Assembly: GCA_947476065.1 (NCBI GenBank)
Contig: CANJPG010000013.1
Span: forward strand, 1 to 59,567
Length of the DNA stretch: 59,567 bases
Direction: 5' to 3'
DNA from: Fidelibacterota bacterium
GTDB taxonomy: Bacteria; Pseudomonadota; Alphaproteobacteria; Rhodospirillales; Rhodospirillaceae
Below, one piece after another: positions 16,155-25,253 of the stretch. The first letter of the stretch is position 1. Each line of letters starts with the position of its first letter. The notes beneath the pieces were generated by a model. It was not told where the DNA came from. It did not search any database and was given only the letters and a program-made list of their open reading frames with translations. The translations under genes and the position numbers were made by a program.

Positions 16155-17909
16155 ATGATCACGTATCAGTTTAAACGTTTGCTCTCAGTTGCCGTCGCTC
16201 TGTCGCTGACGGCGGCACCCATCACCCCGGTATTCGCGCAAGCCGAAGCGATCCCCGAAGCGGCGACGGGGCGCACGGCGGCAAAAGGCGGTACGGCGAA
16301 ATCCTACATGGTGGTCGCCGCCAATCCGCTGGCCGCCAAAGCGGGTATCGATGTTCTCGCCGCCGGCGGCAGCGCTGCCGACGCAGCCATCGCGGTCCAG
16401 CTGGTGCTCAACATGGTCGAGCCCCAATCATCGGGCGTAGGCGGCGGCGCCTTTGCGCTCTATTGGGATGCCAAGGCCGGCAAGGTGTCCAGCTACGACG
16501 GCCGCGAGACGTCGCCGGCGGCGGCCGAGGAAAACCGTTTCCTCACCAAGGACGGCAAGCCCATGGGCCGCATGCAGGCCATGGTCGGCGGTAAGTCGGT
16601 CGGCGTACCGGGCGTCGTGCGGCTGATGGAGCTTTTGCACAAACAGCACGGCAATCTGCCTTGGGCGAAGGTGTTCGAGCCGGCCATCGCCATCGCCGAC
16701 AATGGCTTTGCGATCTCGCCGCGCATGAACGAACTGCTGGCGGACGATTCCGCCTTCCAGAAAAATCCGGCGGCACGCGCTTATTATTACGATGCCGACG
16801 GCAAGCCCAAAGCCGTCGGCACGATCCTGAAGAATCCGGAATTCGCCAAGGTGCTGCGCGCCATCGTAGCCAACGGCGCGGATGCTTTCTACACCGGCGC
16901 AATCGCCGCCGACATCGTACGCACGGTGACCACGGCCACCAACAATCCCGCCGACATGACGCTGGAAGACTTGAAGACCTATAAGGCCATCGAGCGTCCG
17001 CCGGTCTGCGGTCTGTACCGGACCTATAAAATCTGCGGCATGGGCCCGCCGTCGTCGGGCGGTATCGGCGTGATTCAGACGCTCGGTATCCTCGAGACGT
17101 TCGACCTGCATGCTCTGGGCGCCCATTCGCCCACCGCCGAACATCTGCTGATCGAAGCCGGACGGCTGGCTTTCGCGGATCGCGCCGTTTACGTCGCCGA
17201 TCCCGATAAAATCCAGGTGCCGACTGAGGCGTTGATCGCGCCCACGTATCTGAAGGAACGCGCGGCGCTGGTGTCCACCGATCACCGCATCGCCGAGCCC
17301 GAAGCCGGCAAGCTGCCGGTCAAGGGTGCGCTTAATCTCGTGACCTCGCCCAGCCCCGAACTGCCGTCCACCAGCCATTTCTCGATCGTGGATGCCCAAG
17401 GCAATGCGCTGGCCATGACCACCTCGGTCGAGGCGCAGTTTGGGTCGCGGCTAATGGTCGACGGTTTCATCCTCAACAATCAGCTGACGGATTTTTCCTA
17501 TCAAGATGTCGCCGCCAATAAGACTGTGGCCAACCGCGTCGAGGGCGGCAAGCGCCCGCGCAGTTCCATGTCGCCGACACTGGTGTTCAATAAGGACGGC
17601 AAATTTGAGATGGCCCTGGGCTCGCCCCTGGGGGCGGCCATCGTCGGGCTGGTGGTGAAAACGCTCGTTGGCATGATCGACTGGAATCTGTCGCCGGCCG
17701 ATGCGGCGGCGGCGCCGGGCGCATTATTTTCCTTCGGTGGCGTGACCATCGAAGAGGGGCTTAAGCCCGCTCAGGCGGCGCTGGAAGCGCTGGGTCATAG
17801 TGTGCGCGTGGGTGAATTCGCCAGCGGCATCCACGCCATTCGCATGACCAAAGACGGCTTGGTCGGGGGTGCCGATCCCCGACGCGAAGGCGTCGTCTTA
17901 GGAAAGTGA
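16155..17909 (+). CDS. ggt: Gamma-glutamyltransferase
   Basis: 584 aa, periplasmic N-terminal-nucleophile hydrolase that cleaves glutathione and other gamma-glutamyl compounds. Signal peptide at residues 1-29 (ends TPVFAQ). The large-subunit start ANPLAAKAGIDVLAAGGSAADAAIA and SSGVGGGAFALYWD are typical. The autocatalytic Thr opens TSHFSIVDAQGNALAMTTSVE (about 410), and the oxyanion region is GGKRPRSSMSPTLVF. The end DPRREG is conserved in the family. The last coding bases form copy 1 of a 27-bp tandem repeat. Placed after the Opp transporter, it could release dipeptides such as Cys-Gly for uptake (inference). Confidence 0.95.
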   Translation: MITYQFKRLLSVAVALSLTAAPITPVFAQAEAIPEAATGRTAAKGGTAKSYMVVAANPLAAKAGIDVLAAGGSAADAAIAVQLVLNMVEPQSSGVGGGAFALYWDAKAGKVSSYDGRETSPAAAEENRFLTKDGKPMGRMQAMVGGKSVGVPGVVRLMELLHKQHGNLPWAKVFEPAIAIADNGFAISPRMNELLADDSAFQKNPAARAYYYDADGKPKAVGTILKNPEFAKVLRAIVANGADAFYTGAIAADIVRTVTTATNNPADMTLEDLKTYKAIERPPVCGLYRTYKICGMGPPSSGGIGVIQTLGILETFDLHALGAHSPTAEHLLIEAGRLAFADRAVYVADPDKIQVPTEALIAPTYLKERAALVSTDHRIAEPEAGKLPVKGALNLVTSPSPELPSTSHFSIVDAQGNALAMTTSVEAQFGSRLMVDGFILNNQLTDFSYQDVAANKTVANRVEGGKRPRSSMSPTLVFNKDGKFEMALGSPLGAAIVGLVVKTLVGMIDWNLSPADAAAAPGALFSFGGVTIEEGLKPAQAALEALGHSVRVGEFASGIHAIRMTKDGLVGGADPRREGVVLGK

Positions 17910-18015
17910 CGCGAAGGCGTCGTCTTAGGAAAGTGACGCGAAGGCGTCGTCTTAGGAAAGTGACGCGAAGGCGTCGTCTTAGGAAAGTGACGCGAAGGCG
18001 TCGTCTTAGGAAAGT
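17881..18015. repeat. Five perfect tandem copies of a 27-bp unit
   Basis: Copies start at 17881, 17908, 17935, 17962 and 17989. Copy 1 encodes the C-terminus of ggt (REGVVLGK); its stop TGA (17907-17909) spans the copy 1/2 junction. Each unit contains GACGC-GAAG-GCGTC, a 5-bp stem hairpin. The array fills the gap between the convergent 3' ends of ggt and the VOC gene and might act as a bidirectional terminator block. No spacers are present, so it is not CRISPR. Confidence 0.95.
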
Positions 18016-18020
18016 AACTT

Positions 18021-18611
18021 CTAACGCCGATCCATCTGACTGACTTCCACCATGTGCCCATCGGGGTCATAGGCCAGGAAGTGCTGGCCATTCTGCATGG
18101 CGCCGTTGGAATCCGGTTGGCTGAAGCGCACAACGGTGCGTTGGAAGCGCGTGCCGATCTGGCCCAAGCGGCCGTAGGCCACCTGGATGTCGGGCACTTC
18201 GACGCCAACGATGACGTCACCCAAGCCGAGGCCGACAAGATTGCCGCGGGCGCTGGGCAGCGGCGGCTTGTCGTAGGACAGAAGCGCGAGCGATCCTTTG
18301 CCGTCGCCGTTTTGCATGATGACCAGGCGGCCGCGCTTGGAGTCGGCAGTCAGCGGCAAATCGGCCGCGCCGAAGACACCGCCCTGGTCGGCGTCCGTGC
18401 TGGGCATATCGGAAGCCTTGATCAGGCCGACGCGCTGGTAGAAATCCACAGACTTGTCGATATCGCTGACGAGGATGGTCAGGCGGGCAACCCCGACGCT
18501 GCGCGCCGCGGGCGTGGTTTGCGCCGCAGCTGGCATGACCGGCGCAAAGGCCGTGCCGAGAGCCGCAACGGCGAGTACCGCCGTTGCCAGTGTCAAACGT
18601 TGCTTGAGCAT
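18021..18611 (-). CDS. Exported VOC (glyoxalase/dioxygenase fold) protein
   Basis: 196 aa. Signal peptide MLKQRLTLATAVLAVAALG...PAAAQ (about 1-31). The VOC fold follows, with paired beta-alpha-beta units: VARLTILVSDIDKSVDFYQRVGLI (about 40) and LGDVIVGVEVPDIQVAYGRLGQIG, ending HFLAYDPDGHMVEVSQM, the usual metal-ligand Glu strand. Start at 18611 is preceded by AGGTAGGA at good spacing; the longer frame to 18752 would bury the signal peptide. VOC proteins are usually cytosolic, so export is notable. The substrate is unknown. Confidence 0.85.
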   Translation of the reverse strand: MLKQRLTLATAVLAVAALGTAFAPVMPAAAQTTPAARSVGVARLTILVSDIDKSVDFYQRVGLIKASDMPSTDADQGGVFGAADLPLTADSKRGRLVIMQNGDGKGSLALLSYDKPPLPSARGNLVGLGLGDVIVGVEVPDIQVAYGRLGQIGTRFQRTVVRFSQPDSNGAMQNGQHFLAYDPDGHMVEVSQMDRR

Positions 18612-18717
18612 GAACAATCCTACCTGTGGCCCGCATTTCGCGGTGTGGGGCCGGTGCTGGACCTTGCGGTACTCGACCTTACGGGACACCTGTTTAGCCG
18701 TGCGACCGCCCCGTTTC

Positions 18718-18745
18718 AACCGCGACTCCTGACATAGTCGCGGTT
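18718..18745. repeat. Perfect 10-bp inverted repeat in a divergent intergenic region
   Basis: AACCGCGACT and AGTCGCGGTT flank an 8-nt loop. It lies in the 317-nt gap between the divergent VOC and EAL genes, which otherwise shows no gene. It may be an operator or RNA hairpin; no T tract follows on either strand. Confidence 0.55.
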
Positions 18746-18928
18746 TGTGCATCGGCAGTAGAAAACTATGGCTTAACAGGCGCCTGGCGGAATATCGTTC
18801 GTCCTAGCCGGGGGTCGGTGCCTTTAAGCCACGTGGCACACTTCCGCTGGGCACCGCAGGCTGAGTTTGCTACAAGCCCTACGGCTCTCTGGGCCATACG
18901 GATTTCTGGGGACGTACAAGATTTAATC

Positions 18929-20566
18929 ATGAATACGCCGACTTCCGCCCGCGACCGGTTTGTCGCCTTTGCTTTTTGTTGGGCCGACATGCTTGTCGAG
19001 CTTGATACCTCCAAGCGCGTGCTGTTTGCCGTCGGCGCCACAAAGGCGCTGCTGGGCGTGGGCCCCGAGGCCGTGATCGGCAAAAATTTCATGGACATGG
19101 TGTCGCCGAAAGACCGCGTGCTGGTCGATCAGCTTCTCTTCATGACCTCCAAAAAAGGCCGCATCGACAACGTCACCATCCGCCTGCAGGGCGAGCGCGG
19201 TCTGACGCCGCCGATCGCCTTCGCCGGCTACATGCTGCCCGACCTCAAAGACCACTATTTCCTCGCCCTGCGTACCCAGGCCCACCTCGATGCGAAGGGC
19301 AATACAGAAGAGGGTGTCGAGCGCGACAAGTCCACCGGCCTGCTCTCGGGTGATTCGTTCTCCGAGATGGCGGTCCAGAAGCTCAAGGACAACAACGCCG
19401 AGTTGACCTTGGTCAACTTGCCGGGCTTCCAGGCGTTCTACGACACATTGAGCGAAGACGAACGCGAAGTCCTGCTCAATACCGTGGGCACCACGCTGCG
19501 TGCGAATTCGCTGGGCGGGGATTCGGCCGGTGAAGTGGGCGACGGCAAGTTCGGTATCGTGCACGAAGCCGGCCTCGACGTGGCAGCCCTCGAAGCCAAA
19601 CTGGCCGAAGCGACCAAAGCATTCGACCCCAAGGGCAAGGGCGTCGAAGTCCAGGTCGCCACCGTCGAGATGGATATGGCGGGCGTCAACGAAGGCGACC
19701 TCGCCAAGGGCCTCGTTTACACCATCAATCATTTCAAGGAGCAGGTTGGCGACAAGTTCAACGTCAAGGACATCGCCGCCAACATGGATAATCTGGTCAA
19801 GGAAGCCGTGCAGTCCTTGAACAACTTCCGCAGCCTGACCTCGGCTAACGATTTCCAGATTGCCTTCCATCCGATCCTCGATGCGCGCATCGGCTCGGTA
19901 CATCACTACGAAGCGCTGGTGCGCTTTAACGGCAACTTTGAGGAATCGCCCTACAAGTACATCACCTTCGCCGAAGAGACCGGTCTGATCCCCGAGTTCG
20001 ATATCGCCATGGCGCGCAAATGCGTCGACTGGCTGCGCAAGAACCGCTCCGACAAGGTGTCGATCGCCGTCAACATTTCCGGCAACTCGGTGGGCAACGA
20101 CCAGTACAACAACGCGCTCCATGCCATGCTGGATGCCGACACGTGGCTGCGCAACTTCCTGTTCTTCGAGATCACCGAATCCGCCCGCGTCGCCGACCTC
20201 ACGCAGGCCAACAATTTTGTCCAAGGCCTGCGCAAAAAAGGCTTCCACGTCTGCCTGGACGACTTCGGCGCCGGCGCGGCCAGCTTCCAGTATCTAAGTG
20301 TCCTGGAGGTCGACGTCGTGAAACTCGACGGCAGTGCCGTCAAGAATGCCCAGACCGCGCCCAAGGGCCGCGCCTTCCTGCGCGCGCTGACCACGCTGTG
20401 CAAAACCATGGACGTCGAAACCATCGCCGAGATGGTCGACAGCAAAGAAGGCCTGGAATTCGTGCGCGACTGCGGCGTCGAATACGTCCAGGGCTTCCTC
20501 TTCGGCAAACCCGACGCCGACCCCTGGAGCTTCATCAAGAAGCTCGATAGAAAGCTGTTTGCTTAG
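18929..20566 (+). CDS. PAS-like / degenerate GGDEF / EAL domain protein
   Basis: 545 aa, cytosolic (no TM). The N-terminal PAS-like segment (about 15-110) has VELDTSKRVLFAVGATKALLGVGPEAVIGKNF in short stretches. A middle region (about 130-230) follows the GGDEF fold order but the signature is lost (GDGKFGIV). The C-terminal EAL domain (about 310-540) keeps YEALVRF, NISGNS, EITES, DDFGAGAASF, KLDGS and VQGFLFGKP. Catalytic Glu and the Asp pair are present, so c-di-GMP hydrolysis is plausible, but loop 6 is altered (GAGAAS for GTGYSS) and the VAEGVE motif reads IAEMVD. The ATG at 18929 avoids an unconvincing 37-residue extension. Its stop overlaps that of the convergent sufE-like gene. Confidence 0.85.
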   Translation: MNTPTSARDRFVAFAFCWADMLVELDTSKRVLFAVGATKALLGVGPEAVIGKNFMDMVSPKDRVLVDQLLFMTSKKGRIDNVTIRLQGERGLTPPIAFAGYMLPDLKDHYFLALRTQAHLDAKGNTEEGVERDKSTGLLSGDSFSEMAVQKLKDNNAELTLVNLPGFQAFYDTLSEDEREVLLNTVGTTLRANSLGGDSAGEVGDGKFGIVHEAGLDVAALEAKLAEATKAFDPKGKGVEVQVATVEMDMAGVNEGDLAKGLVYTINHFKEQVGDKFNVKDIAANMDNLVKEAVQSLNNFRSLTSANDFQIAFHPILDARIGSVHHYEALVRFNGNFEESPYKYITFAEETGLIPEFDIAMARKCVDWLRKNRSDKVSIAVNISGNSVGNDQYNNALHAMLDADTWLRNFLFFEITESARVADLTQANNFVQGLRKKGFHVCLDDFGAGAASFQYLSVLEVDVVKLDGSAVKNAQTAPKGRAFLRALTTLCKTMDVETIAEMVDSKEGLEFVRDCGVEYVQGFLFGKPDADPWSFIKKLDRKLFA

Positions 20567-21003
20567 TTCCTGACCGCGTAACTCTTGATCTTCTCCACCA
20601 TCGAGAACAGGCCGTTCCTGCGGCTTGGGCTGATGTGCTGGTCGAGGCCCAGTGTGCGGAAAGATTCATCGACGTCGATCTTGCCGATGGCTTCGGGAGT
20701 TTGGCCCGAAAACAAAATCCCGAGCACCGCGATCAAGCCTTTGACGATCACCGCGTCGCTGTCGGCAGCGAAGGCGAATTTGCCGGGCTCGCCGGTTGGG
20801 TGGCCGGGCACCATCCACACCTGGCTCATGCAGCCCCGCACCTTGTTGGCTTCGGTCTGCAGCTCTTTGGGGAAGGGCGGCAGTTTGCGGCCCAGGTCGA
20901 TCAGATAGCTGTAGCGGTCGTCCCACTCATCGAACAAGGCGAAGTTCTCCGCCAGCTCGGTAAAGCCCATCTCGGGCGCGATCATGGTGGGTTCGGAATT
21001 CAT
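20563..21003 (-). CDS. sufE: SufE-family sulfur acceptor protein
   Basis: 146 aa cytosolic protein that accepts persulfide sulfur from a cysteine desulfurase (SufS) in Fe-S cluster assembly. The acceptor Cys is in VRGCMSQVW (about residue 58). Other family marks: DEWDDRYSYLIDLGRKLPP (about 25) and LGLDQHISPSRRNGL (about 117). An ATG six codons in (20985) is an alternative start. No suf operon partners are nearby, which is common for stand-alone SufE copies. It is convergent with and overlaps the EAL gene by 4 nt. Confidence 0.94.
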   Translation of the reverse strand: MNSEPTMIAPEMGFTELAENFALFDEWDDRYSYLIDLGRKLPPFPKELQTEANKVRGCMSQVWMVPGHPTGEPGKFAFAADSDAVIVKGLIAVLGILFSGQTPEAIGKIDVDESFRTLGLDQHISPSRRNGLFSMVEKIKSYAVRN

Positions 21004-21074
21004 GTGGGGCCGTTATGCTCAAACGCCGGATTTTGCTAAACTAAGTCCCCGCAGCCTTTCCGCAAGATCAATTT

Positions 21075-21509
21075 ATGCCCCCCTTCATCCCCGTCACCCC
21101 AACTCTGAACCTCGACGAAGCCGAGATCGAGCTCAGCTTCATCCGGTCCAGCGGGCCCGGCGGCCAGAACGTCAACAAGGTGGCAACGGCCGTACAGCTG
21201 CGCTTCGACGCGCGGCGCTCGAAGTCGTTGCCCAATGCGGTTGCCGTCAGGTTGATGAATCTGGCCGGCCGGCGTGTGACCTCCGAGGGCGAGATTGTGC
21301 TGACCGCCAATCAGCACCGCACGCAGGAGATGAATAGGAAGGACGCCATCGCCCGCCTCGTGGAGCTGATCCGTCAGGCAACCGTCGTGCAGAAAAAACG
21401 CGTCCAGACCAAGCCCAGCAAATCGGCACGCCGCGAACGCGCCGACACCAAGACCAAACGCGGCGTGGTGAAAAGCAAGCGGCGTGTCAGCGCCAAGGAC
21501 TGGGACTGA
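21075..21509 (+). CDS. arfB: Alternative ribosome-rescue factor ArfB (peptidyl-tRNA hydrolase)
   Basis: 144 aa. The release-factor-like GGQ loop reads SSGPGGQNVNKVAT (about 26-39) and the Lys/Arg-rich C-terminal tail (KSARRERADTKTKRGVVKSKRR) is the part that enters the empty mRNA channel of stalled ribosomes. ArfB hydrolyses peptidyl-tRNA on non-stop complexes. Length and layout match the E. coli YaeJ family. Its stop abuts, with no gap, the stop of the convergent ABC exporter gene. Confidence 0.95.
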   Translation: MPPFIPVTPTLNLDEAEIELSFIRSSGPGGQNVNKVATAVQLRFDARRSKSLPNAVAVRLMNLAGRRVTSEGEIVLTANQHRTQEMNRKDAIARLVELIRQATVVQKKRVQTKPSKSARRERADTKTKRGVVKSKRRVSAKDWD

Positions 21510-23333
21510 TTACTGCGCCGCCGCTTCGGTCACGCCGCTGTCGGCCGAGAACTGCAGCGCGGCGACGCGGGCATAGAACGGATTGCTGAGCAGCAGTTCG
21601 TCGTGGCGGCCCGTGGCAATCAACTGACCGTCATCGATGACCACGATGCGATCCGCATTGACCACGGTTGCCAGGCGATGGGCGATGACCATCGTAGTGC
21701 GCCCGACCATGAGGCGTTCCAGAGCGGTCTGCACCAGGCGCTCGTTCTCGGCGTCGAGCGCGCTGGTGGCTTCATCGAGCAGCAGCAAGGCCGGATCGCG
21801 CAGAATGGCGCGGGCGATGGCAATGCGTTGTTTCTGGCCGCCGGACAATCTCACGCCGCGCTCGCCGAGAAAACTTTTCATGCCGTCGGGCAGCTTGGTG
21901 ATGAATTCGGTCGCGGCCGCTGCATCGGCCGCTGCCAGCACTTCGGTGTCGCTGGCGCCTGGACGGCCGTAGCGGATGTTTTCCATGGCATCGGCGGCGA
22001 AGATCACCGGGTCCTGAGACACGAGGCCAATGCGCGCGCGGGCGTCGCGCGGATCGACGGCCTTCAAATCCATCCCGTCGATGCGCACCGTGCCCGACTG
22101 GGGATCGTAAAAGCGCAGCAGCAACTGGAACACGGTGGTCTTGCCGGCGCCGGAGGGGCCCACCAAAGCCACGTGTTCGCCGGGTTTGACGTCGAGCGTC
22201 AGCTTTTTGAGCGCCGCAGTGCCCGGTCGGGACGGATAGTGGAAGGTGACATCCTCGAATCTGACAGCGCCCCGCGCCGGTGCCGGCATGGGCTGGGGAT
22301 TGGCCGGCGGCATGATATCGGGCTGCATCTCCAACAATTCGATGAGGCGTTCGGTGGCGCCCGCCGCGCGCTGCAGGTCGCCCATGACTTCGGTCATAGC
22401 GCCTACCGACGCAGCCACCATGATGGCATAGAAGATGAAGGCAGACAGCGCACCGGGGGTGATCTCGCCGGTGATGACGTCGCGCCCGCCGGCCCACACC
22501 ACAGCCGAAATCGCCGTGAAGATTAGCATGATGACAACCGCGCCCAGCATGGCGCGGGCGAAGATGCGCCGCATGGCGGTGGTGAAAGCACCTTCGACGT
22601 TGCGGCTGAAATAGGCGCGGTCGATGTCCTCGTGCACAAAGGCCTGCACGGTGCGGATGGCGTTCAAATTCTCCTCGGCATAGGAGCCGACGTCGGCGAC
22701 ACGGTCCTGGCTTTCGCGTGACAGTTTGCGCACCTTGCGGCCGTAAAGAATGATCGGAACGATCACCAACGGCACCACCAGGGCCACAAGGCCGGTGAGC
22801 TTGGCGTTGGTGATCACCAGCATGATCACGCCGCCCACCAGCGCGAAGCCGTTCCTCAAGGCAATGGACAGCGACGAGCCGATGACCTGCTGCAGGAGCG
22901 ACGTATCGGTGGTCAGGCGCGAGAGGATTTCGCCGGTCTTGGTGGTCTCGTAAAAACCGGGGCTGAGTTTGAGGATGTGGTTGAACACCGCCTTGCGGAT
23001 GTCGGCGACCACACGCTCGCCGATCCAGGAGATGTAATAAAAGCGCACGAACGTGCCGACGGCGATGATCAGCACGATGCCTATAAGAATGCCCAGGCCC
23101 TGATCGAGCATGGCGGCGTTGCCCCCGGACAGGCCGCGGTCGATGACAAATTTGAGGCCGGTGCCGATGCTCAGGGTCGCGGCCGATGTGATGGCCAAAG
23201 CGACGACGAAAATCGCCAGCTGGCGCACATAGGGTCGCATGAAGCCGTAGGTGCGCCGCAGGTGTGCATAGTTCTTGCTGCGCGGCCGGTCGGGCATGTT
23301 CCAGCGTGTCGGGCCGCGGGATTGATTGCTCAC
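21510..23333 (-). CDS. MsbA-like ABC exporter (fused transmembrane and ATPase domains)
   Basis: 607 aa half-transporter of the ABCB/MsbA class. Six TM helices lie in about residues 30-320 (for example LAIFVVALAITSAATLSIG). The nucleotide-binding domain has Walker A GPSGAGKTTV (about 400), signature LSGGQKQRIAIARAI (about 500) and Walker [13 protein letters not shown]. It probably exports a lipid or hydrophobic compound; MsbA proper flips lipid A, which is not provable here. GTG at 23333 has AAGGT 8 nt upstream. Other starts are ATG 23402 (which would leave 11 nt to divergent dinB) and ATG 23297. Confidence 0.9.
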   Translation of the reverse strand: MSNQSRGPTRWNMPDRPRSKNYAHLRRTYGFMRPYVRQLAIFVVALAITSAATLSIGTGLKFVIDRGLSGGNAAMLDQGLGILIGIVLIIAVGTFVRFYYISWIGERVVADIRKAVFNHILKLSPGFYETTKTGEILSRLTTDTSLLQQVIGSSLSIALRNGFALVGGVIMLVITNAKLTGLVALVVPLVIVPIILYGRKVRKLSRESQDRVADVGSYAEENLNAIRTVQAFVHEDIDRAYFSRNVEGAFTTAMRRIFARAMLGAVVIMLIFTAISAVVWAGGRDVITGEITPGALSAFIFYAIMVAASVGAMTEVMGDLQRAAGATERLIELLEMQPDIMPPANPQPMPAPARGAVRFEDVTFHYPSRPGTAALKKLTLDVKPGEHVALVGPSGAGKTTVFQLLLRFYDPQSGTVRIDGMDLKAVDPRDARARIGLVSQDPVIFAADAMENIRYGRPGASDTEVLAAADAAAATEFITKLPDGMKSFLGERGVRLSGGQKQRIAIARAILRDPALLLLDEATSALDAENERLVQTALERLMVGRTTMVIAHRLATVVNADRIVVIDDGQLIATGRHDELLLSNPFYARVAALQFSADSGVTEAAAQ

Positions 23334-23413
23334 ACCATTTACCTTGTTCTGTTCGGGCTCTGACTTGAACTTTTCCAGCCCCGAAGTCAACGCATCCAGC
23401 ATAAACTTGCCGT

Positions 23414-24706
23414 ATGACCCTTATGCATCCCAGCGAGGCCACGACCAGCCTGTGCCGCGATTGCCTTGGCGAATATACCGCCGCGGCGCCCGCTTGTGCG
23501 CGCTGCGGTTCCGACCGCATGGTGCAACATCCCGAGTTGGGCCGCCTGTCCATGGCCCATATCGACTGCGACGCCTTCTACGCCACCATCGAAAAGCGCG
23601 ACAACCCGGCACTGGCCGACAAACCGGTGCTGATCGGCGGCGGCAAGCGCGGCGTGGTTTCGACCGCCTGCTATATCGCCCGGCCCTATGGTCCGCGCTC
23701 GGCCATGCCGATGTACAAGGCCCTGAAGCTTTGCCCCCAGGCGGTGGTCATCCGGCCCGACATGGCCAAGTACAAAGGTGTGAGCCGCGAGGTGCACAGG
23801 ATCTTCGACACCGCGACGCCGCTGGTGGAGCCTTTGTCGCTCGATGAAGCCTTCCTCGATCTGGGCGGGACAGCGACGCTATTCAATCGCTCGCCGGCGG
23901 CGACGCTCGCGCATATCGCCCGCGAGATCGAACGTCAGGTTCGTATCACCGTGTCCATCGGCCTCAGTTACAACAAGTTCCTCGCCAAGATGGCTTCGGA
24001 CTTCAACAAGCCTCGCGGCTTTACGGTGATCGGACAGAGCGACGCCGTACAGATCCTCCATGACCTGCCGATTGCACGCCTGCCGGGTGTCGGTCCGTCG
24101 ATGGCCGACCGGCTGAAGGTGGATGGATTGTTCACCATCGGTGATTTGCAGCGCTGTCCTGAGCGGGAGTTGGGGTCGCGTTACGGCGATACCGGCGAAT
24201 ATCTCGCGCGTCTGGCTCGCGGCATCGACCACCGGCGCGTGAATATCGACCGCGAGGCCAAAAGTATCTCGGCGGAAACCACCTTCGAAACCGACGTTTC
24301 CGACATGGCCGAATTGCGCCGGCGCCTGTGGCCGCTGTGTGAACGCGTGGCCGAACGGCTGAAGTCTCATGGCCTTGCCGGCGGTACGGTTTCTCTCAAG
24401 CTCAAGACCGCGCGGTTCAAGACCAAGACCCGCAACCACAAGATCGCTTCGCCCACACAACTGGCCGAGGTCATATTCCGCACGGCCGAACCCATGCTGC
24501 TGAAGGAAGCCGCCAGTGCGCCCTTCAGGCTGATTGGCGTCGGCGTCGACGGCCTGACCGACGCTGATAAGGCCGATCAGCCGGACCTTTTTGGCGTCGC
24601 CGCGGACAGCGATGCGCCGCGTCACGCACAGGTCGAGCGGGCCATGGACGCCGTTCGCGCCAAGTTCGGCCGCGCCGCCATCCGCAAAGGCCGCGCCGAT
24701 AAATAG
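23414..24706 (+). CDS. dinB: DNA polymerase IV with N-terminal zinc-ribbon-like extension
   Basis: 430 aa Y-family translesion polymerase. An N-terminal extension (residues 1-45) carries CRDCLGEYTAAAPACARCGS, a CxxC-CxxC pair, seen in the alphaproteobacterial DinB subgroup. The catalytic core starts at MAHIDCDAFYATIEKRD, with metal-binding Asp in IDCDAF and LSLDEAFLDL (about 140), and HhH segment LPGVGPSMADRLKVDG (about 225). Near the end QPDLFG looks like a beta-clamp-binding QxxLF motif. It makes error-prone bypass synthesis after damage. It is divergent from the MsbA-like gene. Confidence 0.96.
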   Translation: MTLMHPSEATTSLCRDCLGEYTAAAPACARCGSDRMVQHPELGRLSMAHIDCDAFYATIEKRDNPALADKPVLIGGGKRGVVSTACYIARPYGPRSAMPMYKALKLCPQAVVIRPDMAKYKGVSREVHRIFDTATPLVEPLSLDEAFLDLGGTATLFNRSPAATLAHIAREIERQVRITVSIGLSYNKFLAKMASDFNKPRGFTVIGQSDAVQILHDLPIARLPGVGPSMADRLKVDGLFTIGDLQRCPERELGSRYGDTGEYLARLARGIDHRRVNIDREAKSISAETTFETDVSDMAELRRRLWPLCERVAERLKSHGLAGGTVSLKLKTARFKTKTRNHKIASPTQLAEVIFRTAEPMLLKEAASAPFRLIGVGVDGLTDADKADQPDLFGVAADSDAPRHAQVERAMDAVRAKFGRAAIRKGRADK

Positions 24707-24800
24707 GGGGCCGCTAGATAAATCGCCTGCGCTCGGTTGCAATTTCCGCGCGGGCGGGGCAAACCCGTTGCCTGTATAGTTATGCCGAAGGACACGCGAT

Positions 24801-25253
24801 ATGGAGATGAAGGGCGAATACACGATTCCCGCGCCCCGCACGCAAGTGTGGGCGGCGCTGAACGACATCGCCGTTCTCAAGGCTGCAATTCCCGGATGCG
24901 ACAGCATGAGCAAACTTTCCGATACCGAGATTGAAGCCGTGGTGACGGCCAAGGTCGGCCCGGTCAAGGCCTCCTTCAAAGGTGTGGTGACCTTGTCCGA
25001 TCTTGATCCGCCCAACGGCTACTCCATTCGCGGCGAAGGTAAGGGCGGCGTTGCCGGCTTCGCCAAAGGCGGCGCCAAGGTGCGACTTTCCGACGTTCCG
25101 GACGGCACGCTGCTCAGCTATGACGTCGATGCGGCGGTCGGCGGCAAGCTGGCGCAAATTGGCGCGCGGCTGATCGATTCCACCGCCAAGAAACTCGCCG
25201 ATGAGTTTTTCGCCAGCTTCAGCAAACTCGCGGTCGGCGAGGTAACGCCATGA
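24801..25253 (+). CDS. CoxG-like carbon monoxide dehydrogenase subunit G (SRPBCC fold)
   Basis: 150 aa. Family pattern [34 protein letters not shown], then [13 protein letters not shown] and [17 protein letters not shown], ending with a helix over [13 protein letters not shown]. CoxG proteins assist membrane association or maturation of molybdenum hydroxylases. AAGGA lies 9 nt before the ATG, and a TATAGT sits in the upstream gap. The gene overlaps the 2Fe-2S subunit gene by 4 nt, so the three cox-type genes form one operon. Confidence 0.93.
   Translation: MEMKGEYTIPAPRTQVWAALNDIAVLKAAIPGCDSMSKLSDTEIEAVVTAKVGPVKASFKGVVTLSDLDPPNGYSIRGEGKGGVAGFAKGGAKVRLSDVPDGTLLSYDVDAAVGGKLAQIGARLIDSTAKKLADEFFASFSKLAVGEVTP

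Noticed and set aside
17881-18015. CRISPR-like array
   Set aside because: Units are contiguous with no spacers; it is a simple tandem repeat.
18923-20248. 441-aa open frame antisense to the EAL gene
   Set aside because: Exact shadow of the EAL coding sequence in GC-rich DNA; no domain or ribosome site.
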